Below, piece by piece: positions 26,131-34,547 of a stretch of 64,000 nt of DNA (the stretch's first letter is position 1; the number at the start of each line of letters is the position of its first letter). The notes under the pieces are model-generated. The model made no database searches. It had not been told where the DNA came from and worked only from the letters and a program-made list of their open reading frames with translations. The translations under genes were made by a program, and so were the position numbers. Where the stretch lies: contig NZ_CP061314.1 of NCBI RefSeq assembly GCF_018688255.1, positions 1,550,001 through 1,614,000 on the forward strand, given 5' to 3'. The stretch is from Polynucleobacter corsicus. GTDB lineage: Bacteria > Pseudomonadota > Gammaproteobacteria > Burkholderiales > Burkholderiaceae.

Positions 26131-26583
26131 ATGAAACTAAAACATGTCATTTTGGCCGCCATCGTACCTGCACTAGCCGCTGGGACAGGTATTGCTTATG
26201 CGGACTTTAAAAAACCAGAAGACGCTATTAAATATCGTCAAAGCGCTTTTATTGTGATGGCCAATTCCTTTGGGAAAATTGGTGCAGTTGTTAAAGGCGA
26301 GGCACCGTTTAATAAAGATGAAGTAGCGAAGAACGCGGCCGTTGTTGCCATGATCTCGACTTTGCCATGGCAGGCTTTTGGTCCAGGCACTGAAGGCGGC
26401 AATGCTCTTCCAGTCGTATGGTCAGATAACGCTAAATTTAAAGCGGCGGGAGAAAAAATGCAGTTGGCTGTTGCTAGCCTTAATACTGCTGCGCAGTCAG
26501 GCGATCAAGAGGCAATCAAAAAGGCCTTTGGTGCAGCTAATGCTACCTGCAAAACCTGTCATGATGACTTTAAGAAAAAGTAA
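26131..26583 (+). CDS. Cytochrome c' (c556-type)
   Basis: 150 residues, periplasmic. The signal peptide ends at AYA (about residue 24). The four-helix cytochrome c' fold carries its heme motif at the C-terminus, CKTCH with C140, C143 and H144. Members bind NO or act in electron transfer. Its stop codon touches that of the convergent cytochrome b561 gene with no base between, suggesting a functional b/c pair; its maturation would depend on the ccm operon further along the window. Confidence 0.93.
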   Translation: MKLKHVILAAIVPALAAGTGIAYADFKKPEDAIKYRQSAFIVMANSFGKIGAVVKGEAPFNKDEVAKNAAVVAMISTLPWQAFGPGTEGGNALPVVWSDNAKFKAAGEKMQLAVASLNTAAQSGDQEAIKKAFGAANATCKTCHDDFKKK

Positions 26584-27264
26584 TCAGCTAGTAATGAAGT
26601 AGCCCAGAGTTATCGCAATGAGGCTGAGTAGCAATAGCGCAAAGCCTCTTTGCCAACCTCCATCCTTGGAAGCATGGCCCAAGTCTGCAGAGAGATTGAT
26701 GTCTGTTTCGCTTGGGTCAATTTCTTTATCACCCACCAACATAGGTTTAATTAAATTCTCACCTTTGAATTTTTGGTAATACAGGATTGCACATAAATGC
26801 AGCGCAATTAAAATAATTAAAACTATTTCATTCTGACGATGAATTGAAGTGAGCAACTCAACTGTTCCACTAGAAATATATTTTGCAAAAGGTCCTTCGA
26901 AGGCAATATCGTCATTTGCAAACAGGCCAGTTACTGCTTGAAGGCCAACTGAAAAGAGTAAAGCTAGAACAGATAAGGCGCCCAAGGGATTGTGGCCAAG
27001 ACCCGCTTTGACCTTACCCCTTAGAAAATGCATTAAACCCTTTGGACTCGGTACAAAATGAATGAAGCGTGCATGGTAAGAGCCGACAAAGCCCCACAGG
27101 ATTCTGAAGACAATCAAGCTGAGCACGCAGTAACCAGAGAGCGCATGCCAACTCATCGCATTACCGCCGACTTTGACAGTGACAAAACTCAGAATAATGC
27201 CGACTACCAAGAACCAGTGAAACAGGCGAATCGGCAAATCCCAGATACGGATGGTTTTTTTCAT
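26584..27264 (-). CDS. Cytochrome b561-type membrane protein (Ni/Fe-hydrogenase b subunit family)
   Basis: 226 residues from the ATG at 27264 (MKKTIRIWDLPIRLFHW, the usual family opening); an in-frame GTG at 27282 next to a GGGGG tract is the alternative start. Four to five membrane helices with conserved histidines in RLFHWF, SWHALSGY, SIHRQNE and ALHLCAI that bind two b hemes. It passes electrons between quinone and a soluble cytochrome; the convergent cytochrome c' is a plausible partner. Ends in a last hydrophobic helix (FALLLLSLIAITLGYF). Confidence 0.88.
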   Translation of the reverse strand: MKKTIRIWDLPIRLFHWFLVVGIILSFVTVKVGGNAMSWHALSGYCVLSLIVFRILWGFVGSYHARFIHFVPSPKGLMHFLRGKVKAGLGHNPLGALSVLALLFSVGLQAVTGLFANDDIAFEGPFAKYISSGTVELLTSIHRQNEIVLIILIALHLCAILYYQKFKGENLIKPMLVGDKEIDPSETDINLSADLGHASKDGGWQRGFALLLLSLIAITLGYFITS

Positions 27265-27308
27265 ATCTAAAGCATAAATCACTACCCCCTTTAGAATAAG
27301 AAAAATTC

Positions 27309-28514
27309 ATGAAAACTAGCCAAGCCTTTAAAACTCTGCTGCTCTACCGTATAGGCGCAACCCTGAGCTATCAAATCATGATGGTTGCAGTGGGTTGGCA
27401 TATCTATGAGATTACCAACAGCGTTATTTCCCTTGGCTTGATTGGTCTTGCGGAACTCATTCCCTACTTTGCATTAGCCCTCTATGCTGGCCATGCAGTA
27501 GATCGCCATTCTCGAAAATGGATCGCTGCGATTGCCTGCACCTTTCATATTGCCGTTGCCCTGTTTCTAGTTGCAATCGCACTGGATTGGTTGGCGCCGC
27601 CCGTTCCCTTAATTTATTTAGCAGTAGCTTTTTTAGGTTTAGCTCGTGCACTCTTGCGCCCTTCTTATCAGGCTATCTTTGGACAAATTATTCCCCGAGA
27701 TCAAATGCCGCGCTATACCGCTTATGCATCCTCTGCATTTCAAATTTGCGTGGTAACTGGGCCGGGTCTAGGCGGACTCATGATTGGATTTGCTGGCCTG
27801 GAGTGGACTTATGCTCTGGCTGCATTGAGTGGCGCCATCGGCCTCTATGGAGTGAGCTTCATTCGCATCAAACCTGAAAAGTCAGAAGGTATGAGCAATG
27901 ACTTCTTAAAAAGCTTTTTGGAAGGCTTTCATTACGTACGAAAACACGATTTGATTGTCAGCATCATGCTGCTAGATATGTTCGCCGTACTTTTTGGTGG
28001 CGCAGTATCGATACTCCCCGCCTTTGTGAAAGAAGTTCTCAATGCCGGTCCTGAAACCCTGGGAATTTTGAGGGCAGCGCCAGCAGCCGGGGCCGTGATC
28101 ACCGGTCTTTACTTAGCGCGTCGACCCCTACTAGAAGATTCTGGAAGACATTTATTGTTATCAGTCGGCGGCTTTGGAATTGCCATTATTGCCTTTGGAC
28201 TTTCAAACAATCTTTGGCTTTGTGCACTCTTCTTATTTATTTCTGGTTGCTTTGACTCTATCTCAGTAGTCATCCGTGGCAGCATTATGCAATTGACTAC
28301 TCCAGATCAGATGCGCGGCAGGATCAGCGCAATCAATGGGATATTCATTGGCTCCTCCAATGAATTGGGCGCACTTGAATCTGGAATTGCAGCGAGCCTG
28401 ATTGGGCTTGTTCCATCCATCGTATTTGGTGGAGCTGCAACCTTGCTAGTTGTCTTGCTGACCTATAAGCTTGCACCTCAACTCAGAAAGCTCAATCTTA
28501 AGGATCTAACCTAG
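27309..28514 (+). CDS. MFS transporter, DHA3/EntS-like
   Basis: 401 residues with the twelve-helix pattern of major facilitator proteins. The loop 2-3 motif is seen as GHAVDRHSRKW around residue 60. It resembles the enterobactin-exporter/macrolide-efflux (DHA3) branch. Substrate unknown. Divergent from the cytochrome b561 gene with 44 bp between starts; its TAG stop shares bases with the convergent dehydrogenase stop (CTAG). Confidence 0.87.
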   Translation: MKTSQAFKTLLLYRIGATLSYQIMMVAVGWHIYEITNSVISLGLIGLAELIPYFALALYAGHAVDRHSRKWIAAIACTFHIAVALFLVAIALDWLAPPVPLIYLAVAFLGLARALLRPSYQAIFGQIIPRDQMPRYTAYASSAFQICVVTGPGLGGLMIGFAGLEWTYALAALSGAIGLYGVSFIRIKPEKSEGMSNDFLKSFLEGFHYVRKHDLIVSIMLLDMFAVLFGGAVSILPAFVKEVLNAGPETLGILRAAPAAGAVITGLYLARRPLLEDSGRHLLLSVGGFGIAIIAFGLSNNLWLCALFLFISGCFDSISVVIRGSIMQLTTPDQMRGRISAINGIFIGSSNELGALESGIAASLIGLVPSIVFGGAATLLVVLLTYKLAPQLRKLNLKDLT

Positions 28515-29452
28515 TCAATCTGAGGTAAATCTTTTTGAATAATTTTTAGACCTTCGCGCAAGGCTTCCTGGTAGCGCTCTCGCTCTGCCTTCATGGTGTC
28601 TGCAGTCCAAGAATAAAAACCTTCACCGGTTTTCATACCCAGCTTGCCACTAGCGATGCGATCACTTAAGCATTTGGCAATATCTGGGGAATTATTGAGA
28701 GTCGGATAAATCGTTGCACCACCGGCACCATGCACATCCAATCCAGCATGGTCTCTCTGCATTGCAGGTCCTGCAGCAATATAACGAAAGCCAAAGCCAA
28801 AACGTACGGCCTTATCGATATCTTCTAAGCTAGCAATGCCGGCGTCGACCATGGCGAAGGCTTCGCGCGATAAGGCGTGCTGTAAGCGATTTGCCAAGAA
28901 GCCTGGTAAATCTTTTTTCACGGTAACGGGAACCATACCGCAAGCCGTCATCAAACGAGAAAGGCTTTCGCCCACCATCGGCGAAGTCTTTGCACCGTAG
29001 ACCACTTCCACGCAAGGCACGAGATGTGCAGGCATGAAGAAATGCAAACCAATCATCCGTGCCGCTGTTTTTAGTCCTGCTGAAATATCGCTAATTGGAA
29101 AGCTGGTGCTATTACTCGCTAAGACCGCTTCTGGTTTTGCGTATTGCTCTAGCTTGGCAAATAACTCTTGCTTGATATCCAGGCGTTCAGGTACGCACTC
29201 AATTACCAAATCAACTTCAGACCAATCTATTTCTTCCAAGGACCCAGCTGTTGAGAGTAAATGTAGGCGATGCTCATAACCAAGATCGGTCATGGTATTG
29301 GCAAAGTAATCCGGTAAAAGTGCGCGGCGCTCGGTAGTAGGCTCCATTACCTGAACCGCGCAACCCCCGCGTGCACAAACCGCGGCTACATCAGCACCCA
29401 TGGTGCCGCCACCAACGATGACGACCTTAGTTTCAGATGGGGTAAATAACAT
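28511..29452 (-). CDS. 3-hydroxyacyl-CoA dehydrogenase family oxidoreductase
   Basis: 313 residues. Rossmann motif VIVGGGTMGADVA at 11-23, an NAD-domain block IECVPERLDIKQELF, the catalytic histidine region LHFFMPAHLVPCVEVV, and a C-terminal helical domain with GFLANRLQHALSREA. Length fits single-domain short forms such as 3-hydroxybutyryl-CoA dehydrogenase or L-carnitine/L-gulonate-type dehydrogenases; the HFFMPAH variant suggests a non-CoA hydroxyacid is possible. Divergent from the 29.5-kb catabolic operon, so it may take part in it. Confidence 0.87.
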   Translation of the reverse strand: MLFTPSETKVVIVGGGTMGADVAAVCARGGCAVQVMEPTTERRALLPDYFANTMTDLGYEHRLHLLSTAGSLEEIDWSEVDLVIECVPERLDIKQELFAKLEQYAKPEAVLASNSTSFPISDISAGLKTAARMIGLHFFMPAHLVPCVEVVYGAKTSPMVGESLSRLMTACGMVPVTVKKDLPGFLANRLQHALSREAFAMVDAGIASLEDIDKAVRFGFGFRYIAAGPAMQRDHAGLDVHGAGGATIYPTLNNSPDIAKCLSDRIASGKLGMKTGEGFYSWTADTMKAERERYQEALREGLKIIQKDLPQID

Positions 29453-29535
29453 CTCAATTTCTCCTTCGGGGGCCAGATAAGGATCAAAATCCTCTTACAA
29501 TGCCTTCATTATTCCAATAAAAAAGTAAGTGAGAC

Positions 29536-30465
29536 ATGATCCCAGTCAATTCAGTACTGCAGGTCGGGCAATTTCCTGAGGTAATGCAAGCGGCAATTAA
29601 CCGGCGCATTAGCCCGGTTCGCTTTCCCGACCTCAATGCCGATCTACCACCAGGCTCTTTTGAGAGTATTTTGATTCGCTCAAACACCCAGCTACCCGCC
29701 CAATTACTTGAGAAACTCCCTACGGTAAAGATGGTGGCTACTTGTGGCGTAGGTTATGACAATCTTCCTCTGGATTACCTGAAAGCCAATGGAATCAAGG
29801 CCAGCAACACCCCAGGTGTTTTAAATGATGCGGTTTGCGAGCTGGCCATTGGCATGCTCTTTGGCCTATTACGTCGCATTCCGCAGGCGCACGAGTTTGT
29901 TAAAAGCGCTGCCTGGTCCAAGGGTTTATTTACCGTCACCACAACGCTTGCTGGTAAACGGGTCGGTATTGCAGGAATGGGTCGCATTGGACAAGATCTA
30001 GCAAAACGCCTAGAGCCATTTAAGGTGAATTTAGCTTACACCGGCCCAACCCAAAAAGATCTGCCTTACGAGTACTTTCCTGATATCCAATCTTTAGCAA
30101 AGGCATCTGACGTCCTTTTTCTCGCTTGCCCTGCCACCCCAGAAACAGAAAAAATGATTAATGCTGAGGTTCTAGAGGCTCTCGGCCCTCAGGGTTATCT
30201 GATTAATATTGCACGCGGTAGCGTAGTGGATGAGGCTGCACTTTTAGTTGCACTGCAACAAAAATGGATTGCCGGGGCAGCCCTCGACGTATTTGAAAAT
30301 GAACCAAACCCAAACCCAGGGTTCTTAAATCTCGATAATGTTCTGTTAACTCCGCATATTGGCAGCGCAACCTCCGAAACGCGGCAATTGATGACAAATT
30401 TAGCAATAGATAATTTAGAAGCTTTCTATAATAAAAGACCACTTCTGACTGAAGTAAAAAATTAA
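29536..30465 (+). CDS. 2-hydroxyacid dehydrogenase (glyoxylate/hydroxypyruvate reductase type)
   Basis: 309 residues. Nucleotide motif GMGRIG at 147-152, catalytic R227, E256 and H274 (TPHIGSA). NAD(P)-dependent reduction of glyoxylate, hydroxypyruvate or a related keto acid. First gene of an operon with a DapA-like lyase and a TAXI-TRAP transporter, which fits reduction of a keto-acid product of the lyase, such as pyruvate, hydroxypyruvate or tartronate semialdehyde (inference). Confidence 0.9.
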   Translation: MIPVNSVLQVGQFPEVMQAAINRRISPVRFPDLNADLPPGSFESILIRSNTQLPAQLLEKLPTVKMVATCGVGYDNLPLDYLKANGIKASNTPGVLNDAVCELAIGMLFGLLRRIPQAHEFVKSAAWSKGLFTVTTTLAGKRVGIAGMGRIGQDLAKRLEPFKVNLAYTGPTQKDLPYEYFPDIQSLAKASDVLFLACPATPETEKMINAEVLEALGPQGYLINIARGSVVDEAALLVALQQKWIAGAALDVFENEPNPNPGFLNLDNVLLTPHIGSATSETRQLMTNLAIDNLEAFYNKRPLLTEVKN

Positions 30466-30477
30466 AACGGAGCAAGT

Positions 30478-31404
30478 ATGACAATGACCCTACACCCCTC
30501 AACACTACCTGCGGTGCTTTCACCTGTATTGACTCCGTTTAAAGCTGACGGTAGCCCTGATACACAAAAATTACTCAAGCAATGTCAATGGCTTGAAGCC
30601 AATGGTGTTGGTCAAGCAATCTTCGGCACCAATTCAGAAGCCAATTCCATTTCAGCGCCACAAAAAATGGATACGCTAACAGCACTCATTAAAGGCGGAT
30701 TGAATCCTGCCCATATGATGCCTGGCACCGGAGCGACTTCGATTGACGCCACTGTCACGATGACTCGTCATGCAGTTCAACACAAATGTGCTGGCGTGTT
30801 GATGTTGCCCCCGTTCTATTACAAAGATGTCACCGATGATGGTTTGTTTGCCTTTTATTCAGAAGTCATCCAAAAAGTAGGTGATGCTGGTTTACAAATC
30901 TACATCTACAACATTCCACCAGTCACTAAGATTAATTTAAGCCTCTCTCTACTAGAGCGCCTCACAAAAGCCTATCCAAAAACAATCATTGGCATGAAAG
31001 ATAGTTCTGGTGATTGGGCTTATACAGAATCCGTTATTAAATTGTTGGCACCCTCCGGTTTCCGCGTTTATGCCGGCAGCGAAGTCTTCCTCATGCGCAC
31101 CTTGCGCGCTGGTGGTGTTGGTTGCATCTCAGCCACAGCTAACGTAAACCCTAAAGCTATCGCTGAATTAGCAGCCCATTGGCAAGAATCTGATGCAGAT
31201 CAACACCAAACTGCCCTTGATCAAGTACGCTCCATCTTTGCTCAATATCAAATGATTGCCGGTATGAAAACTGCAGTTGCGCATTACAGCAAGGATTCAG
31301 AGTGGTTACGTGTACGCCCACCGCTCATGCAACTAAGCGCAGATCAACAAGCAAAGTTATTGAGTGAGCTACAAAAGATGAATTTCAGCATGCCAGGCCT
31401 TTAA
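30478..31404 (+). CDS. Dihydrodipicolinate synthase family aldolase/dehydratase
   Basis: 308 residues, class I aldolase TIM barrel. Schiff-base lysine K174 in IIGMKDSSGDW and tyrosine Y144 in YIYNIPP. The DapA loop GTTGE is replaced by GTNSEANS at 50-57, so it is not the lysine-biosynthetic enzyme; members with such changes cleave or dehydrate 2-keto-3-deoxy acids. 12 bp after the dehydrogenase with GGAG before ATG. Next to a TRAP uptake system and facing an enolase-superfamily dehydratase, a sugar-acid catabolic role is likely. Confidence 0.9.
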   Translation: MTMTLHPSTLPAVLSPVLTPFKADGSPDTQKLLKQCQWLEANGVGQAIFGTNSEANSISAPQKMDTLTALIKGGLNPAHMMPGTGATSIDATVTMTRHAVQHKCAGVLMLPPFYYKDVTDDGLFAFYSEVIQKVGDAGLQIYIYNIPPVTKINLSLSLLERLTKAYPKTIIGMKDSSGDWAYTESVIKLLAPSGFRVYAGSEVFLMRTLRAGGVGCISATANVNPKAIAELAAHWQESDADQHQTALDQVRSIFAQYQMIAGMKTAVAHYSKDSEWLRVRPPLMQLSADQQAKLLSELQKMNFSMPGL

Positions 31405-31430
31405 TTTAATAGATAAAAACAGGAGACAAA

Positions 31431-32381
31431 ATGAAGCTGATTAAAGTAATTTCTGTGTCACTCACAATGTTGTTCGGTGCTGTACAAGCCCAAAACATTT
31501 CTATTGCAACTGGCGGAACTGGTGGCGTTTACTACCCAATGGGCGGAGGCCTAGCCTCAGTCTTATCCAAGCATATACCAGGAATGTCAGCAACTGCTGA
31601 GGTTACAGGTGGCTCAGTTGATAACTTAAAACTCGTTGGTACTGGCAAACCTTACGTTGGATTCTCAATGGCTGATGCCGCTAAAGATGCTCAAGATGGT
31701 GAGGATAAATTTAAGGGCAAGCCAGTAGATTTACGCAACCTACTCATACTGTATCCAAACCTCATGCACGTTGCTACCGTGGAATCCACTGGCATTAAGA
31801 CCATGAAAGATCTCAAAGGTAAGCGCATCAGTACAGGCTCACCAGGCAGTGCTACTGAAGTAATGGCTTTTCGCTTGTTAGAGGCTGCGGGGCTGGATAA
31901 AGATAAAGATGTCAAACGTGAGCGCTTGAGCGTTGCAGAATCTGTCAATGCTGTAAAAGACCGCAAGATTGACGCCTTCTTTTGGGTGGGTGGATTACCA
32001 ACTGCTGCCGTTACCGATTTAGCAAACAGTCCTGGCATGAAAATTGTGATGGTGGACACTACTGCTGAAATTCCCGCCATGAATAAAAAATATGGCAATC
32101 TTTATTTCCCATCCGTAATTACGAAGCAAACTTATAGCGGCATGGAGAAAGATAATAAAGTTGCAGCGGTTGCTAATCTTTTGGTTGTGAGCGCTTCGAT
32201 GTCTGATGCAGAGGCATACAAAATTGTTAAAGCTATTTTTGATAATCAGCTTGAACTTGTCCGCTCACATGCTGAGTACAGAAATATCAAGCTAGAGAAC
32301 CAAAAAGCAAACGCCTCACCAATTGCCTTTCATCCAGGCGCATTGAAGTACTTTAAAGAAAAAGGTATCAAAGTAAACTAA
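31431..32381 (+). CDS. TAXI-family TRAP transporter solute-binding protein
   Basis: 316 residues, periplasmic. The signal peptide ends near VQA (residue 20), followed by the family signature SIATGGTGGVYYPMGGGLA and the conserved GSPGSATEVMAFRLLEAAG. Binds an organic acid for the fused TRAP permease encoded 76 bp downstream. Ribosome site AGGAG precedes ATG. A hairpin between the two genes may raise the level of this protein relative to the permease. Confidence 0.93.
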   Translation: MKLIKVISVSLTMLFGAVQAQNISIATGGTGGVYYPMGGGLASVLSKHIPGMSATAEVTGGSVDNLKLVGTGKPYVGFSMADAAKDAQDGEDKFKGKPVDLRNLLILYPNLMHVATVESTGIKTMKDLKGKRISTGSPGSATEVMAFRLLEAAGLDKDKDVKRERLSVAESVNAVKDRKIDAFFWVGGLPTAAVTDLANSPGMKIVMVDTTAEIPAMNKKYGNLYFPSVITKQTYSGMEKDNKVAAVANLLVVSASMSDAEAYKIVKAIFDNQLELVRSHAEYRNIKLENQKANASPIAFHPGALKYFKEKGIKVN

Positions 32382-32389
32382 GCCATATC

Positions 32390-32410
32390 GGGGTGAGTTA
32401 ATCTCACCCC
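32390..32410 (+). other. Intergenic hairpin between TAXI binding protein and permease
   Basis: Perfect eight-pair stem GGGGTGAG / CTCACCCC with loop TTAAT, nine bases after the binding-protein stop. There is no T-run, so it is more likely an mRNA-stabilising or partial attenuation structure, common after binding-protein genes in transport operons. Confidence 0.65.
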
Positions 32411-32457
32411 TTCCGCTTTAATGCCATGCATAAATATAAAAATAGATTGAATAAGAC

Positions 32458-34470
32458 ATGAATCAGAATGTAATTGATAACGAAACCCAAGAAAAATTAG
32501 ATGCCTTCATTAAGCAAGAAGAGGGTGATTCTAATGACTACAAAGGTCTACTAGCTGTATTCATTTCTCTGGTGGCAATAGGCATGTCTTTGTTTCATCT
32601 ATATGCAGCCTACTCGATCGTTCCAACGCATCAGCTCAGAGTGATTCACGTTGCCCTAGTCTTGTTTCTAGTGTTCTTAAGCTTTCCTATTACCGCTCGC
32701 TTTAAAAACCAGTTGAAATTTTGGGATGTTTTATTTGCCATATGCTCAGTTGCTATCGCCTATTACATTCTGGCAGGCGGCGATGATCTCATGGACAGAA
32801 ACACCGCCCCAAACTCTACTGATGTCATGGTTGGTATCGCTCTCATACTGCTCATCCTTGAGGGCGTGAGAAGAACCAACGGTATGGTGCTCGTCACCGT
32901 TACTGTACTTTTCTTGTTATATGCTTTCTTTGGCAACTATCTTCCAGCCCCATGGACTCACAAAGGTTACGGCTTAGATCGACTCGTGGGTTATATGTAC
33001 ATGAGTCTAGAGGGCATCTATGGCACCGCAGTCGACGTCTCTGCAACCCTGATTATTCTTTTCACTATCTTTGGCGCCTTTTTGCAATTTACTGGCGCAG
33101 GAAAATTCTTTATCGATTTCTCTTTTGCTGCAATGGGCGGCAAATCATCTGGGGTAGGTAGAACGATTGTTTTGTCCTCCTTCCTCATGGGCGGCCCATC
33201 AGGATCAGGTGTAGCAACTACCGTTACGGTCGGCTCTGTAGCCGCGCCGATGCTTGACAAAGTAGGATACGATAAAAATGCCGCAGGTGGTCTTTTAGCT
33301 GCAGGCGGACTTGGTGCGATCATCTCACCACCAGTGTTAGGAGCAGCCGCCTTTCTGATTGCTGACTTCCTCAAAATCTCTTACTTAGATGTGTTGCTCA
33401 TGGCAACTATTCCCACAATTCTGTTCTACCTTGGCTTGTTTGTCATGGTTGAAATCGACGTACGCAAGTACGGCATGAAAAATATTCACTTTCCATCGGC
33501 GGAAAGCGCCTGGCAGTTAACCAAAAAATATTGGTTTCATTTTTTCTCTTTAATTTCTATTGTAGTTTTCATGATGTTTGGCTTCTCGCCAGTGATGTCA
33601 GTATTTTGGGCAACCGTTGTTTCTGCGTTTTCTAGCATGTTGCGCGAAGATACTGCGATCATTCCATGGGCCTGGTTTAAAGGTAAAGAACCGATACTCT
33701 CCGGTCTTTACAATTCGAGTTTATCGAAGGCACTCTCGTCTGGCTCTACAGGCGTATTGGCAATTGCAGCAACGTGTGCGGGCGCAGGCCTCATCGTTGG
33801 TACTGTTACCCTCACTGGCCTAGGTCTCAAATTTAGCTCCATCGTGATTCAATATGCGGGAGGCTCATTGCTGTTAACGGCCATCTTTACAGCATTGATT
33901 GTCTGGATCGTCGGCCTCGCAGTACCAGTAACCGCCTCTTATATTATTTGCGCTGTAATCGCTGCGCCGGCACTCATTAACTTAGGTGTGCCTGCATTTG
34001 CTGCACATATGTTCATCTTCTATTACGCGGTACTTTCAGAGGTGTCACCCCCAACTGCACTTTCTCCTTTTGCAGCAGCGGCAATCTGCAAAGGCAATCC
34101 CTACAAGACAACGCTACAGACATGGAAGTATGTTGCTCCAGCGATCTTGGTGCCATTTATGTTTGTCCTCGATGAATCAGGCGTGAGCTTACTTCTGATG
34201 GGCTCTACCAGCGCTCTAGAGCAGGCTGACTGGATGCAGATTGCCTGGATTTCATTTACTGCCGTAGTTGGCATCATCTGTTTGGCTGGTGGCTTACAGG
34301 GTTGGTTTATTGAAAAAACCAAAGTATTTGAGCGCGTCATCATGGTGATCTCCGGGGTGGCTTTAGCCTATCCCTCTACGGAAGCTGATCTGATTGGTTT
34401 TATTGGTTTTGCTTTGGTACTGGTCACCCAACTCATGACCCACTACAAACTCAATCCCAAATCCACCTGA
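32458..34470 (+). CDS. TRAP transporter fused permease (4TM + 12TM subunits)
   Basis: 670 residues with many membrane helices. The N-terminal quarter corresponds to the small DctQ-like subunit, the rest to the large DctM-like subunit (GGPSGSGVATTVTVGSVAAPML, GGLGAIISPPVLGAAAFLIADFL, EVSPPTALSPFAAAAICKGNP). This fused form is the usual partner of TAXI binding proteins. Uptake is driven by a sodium or proton gradient. A strong terminator follows. Confidence 0.95.
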   Translation: MNQNVIDNETQEKLDAFIKQEEGDSNDYKGLLAVFISLVAIGMSLFHLYAAYSIVPTHQLRVIHVALVLFLVFLSFPITARFKNQLKFWDVLFAICSVAIAYYILAGGDDLMDRNTAPNSTDVMVGIALILLILEGVRRTNGMVLVTVTVLFLLYAFFGNYLPAPWTHKGYGLDRLVGYMYMSLEGIYGTAVDVSATLIILFTIFGAFLQFTGAGKFFIDFSFAAMGGKSSGVGRTIVLSSFLMGGPSGSGVATTVTVGSVAAPMLDKVGYDKNAAGGLLAAGGLGAIISPPVLGAAAFLIADFLKISYLDVLLMATIPTILFYLGLFVMVEIDVRKYGMKNIHFPSAESAWQLTKKYWFHFFSLISIVVFMMFGFSPVMSVFWATVVSAFSSMLREDTAIIPWAWFKGKEPILSGLYNSSLSKALSSGSTGVLAIAATCAGAGLIVGTVTLTGLGLKFSSIVIQYAGGSLLLTAIFTALIVWIVGLAVPVTASYIICAVIAAPALINLGVPAFAAHMFIFYYAVLSEVSPPTALSPFAAAAICKGNPYKTTLQTWKYVAPAILVPFMFVLDESGVSLLLMGSTSALEQADWMQIAWISFTAVVGIICLAGGLQGWFIEKTKVFERVIMVISGVALAYPSTEADLIGFIGFALVLVTQLMTHYKLNPKST

Positions 34471-34495
34471 ACCTATTGAAGCAGTTCAAGATCAT

Positions 34496-34526
34496 AAAAA
34501 ATCCCGCCTCTTGAGCGGGATTTTTT
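34496..34526. terminator. Bidirectional terminator between the TRAP permease and enolase-family genes
   Basis: A-tract, stem ATCCCGC / GCGGGAT with loop CTCTTGA, T-tract. A on one side and T on the other serve both convergent genes. Confidence 0.9.
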
Positions 34527-34547
34527 ATTGCCGAGAATTGAAATACT

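Noticed and set aside
30478..31404. Calling the DapA-like gene biosynthetic dapA
   Set aside because: The GTTGE loop is replaced and the operon is catabolic with a TRAP transporter.
31691..32098. 135-codon frame antisense to the TAXI gene
   Set aside because: Serine/leucine-rich shadow of the coding strand; the TAXI protein is clearly real.
33018..33374. 118-codon frame opposite the TRAP permease
   Set aside because: Proline-rich antisense shadow of a membrane-helix coding stretch.
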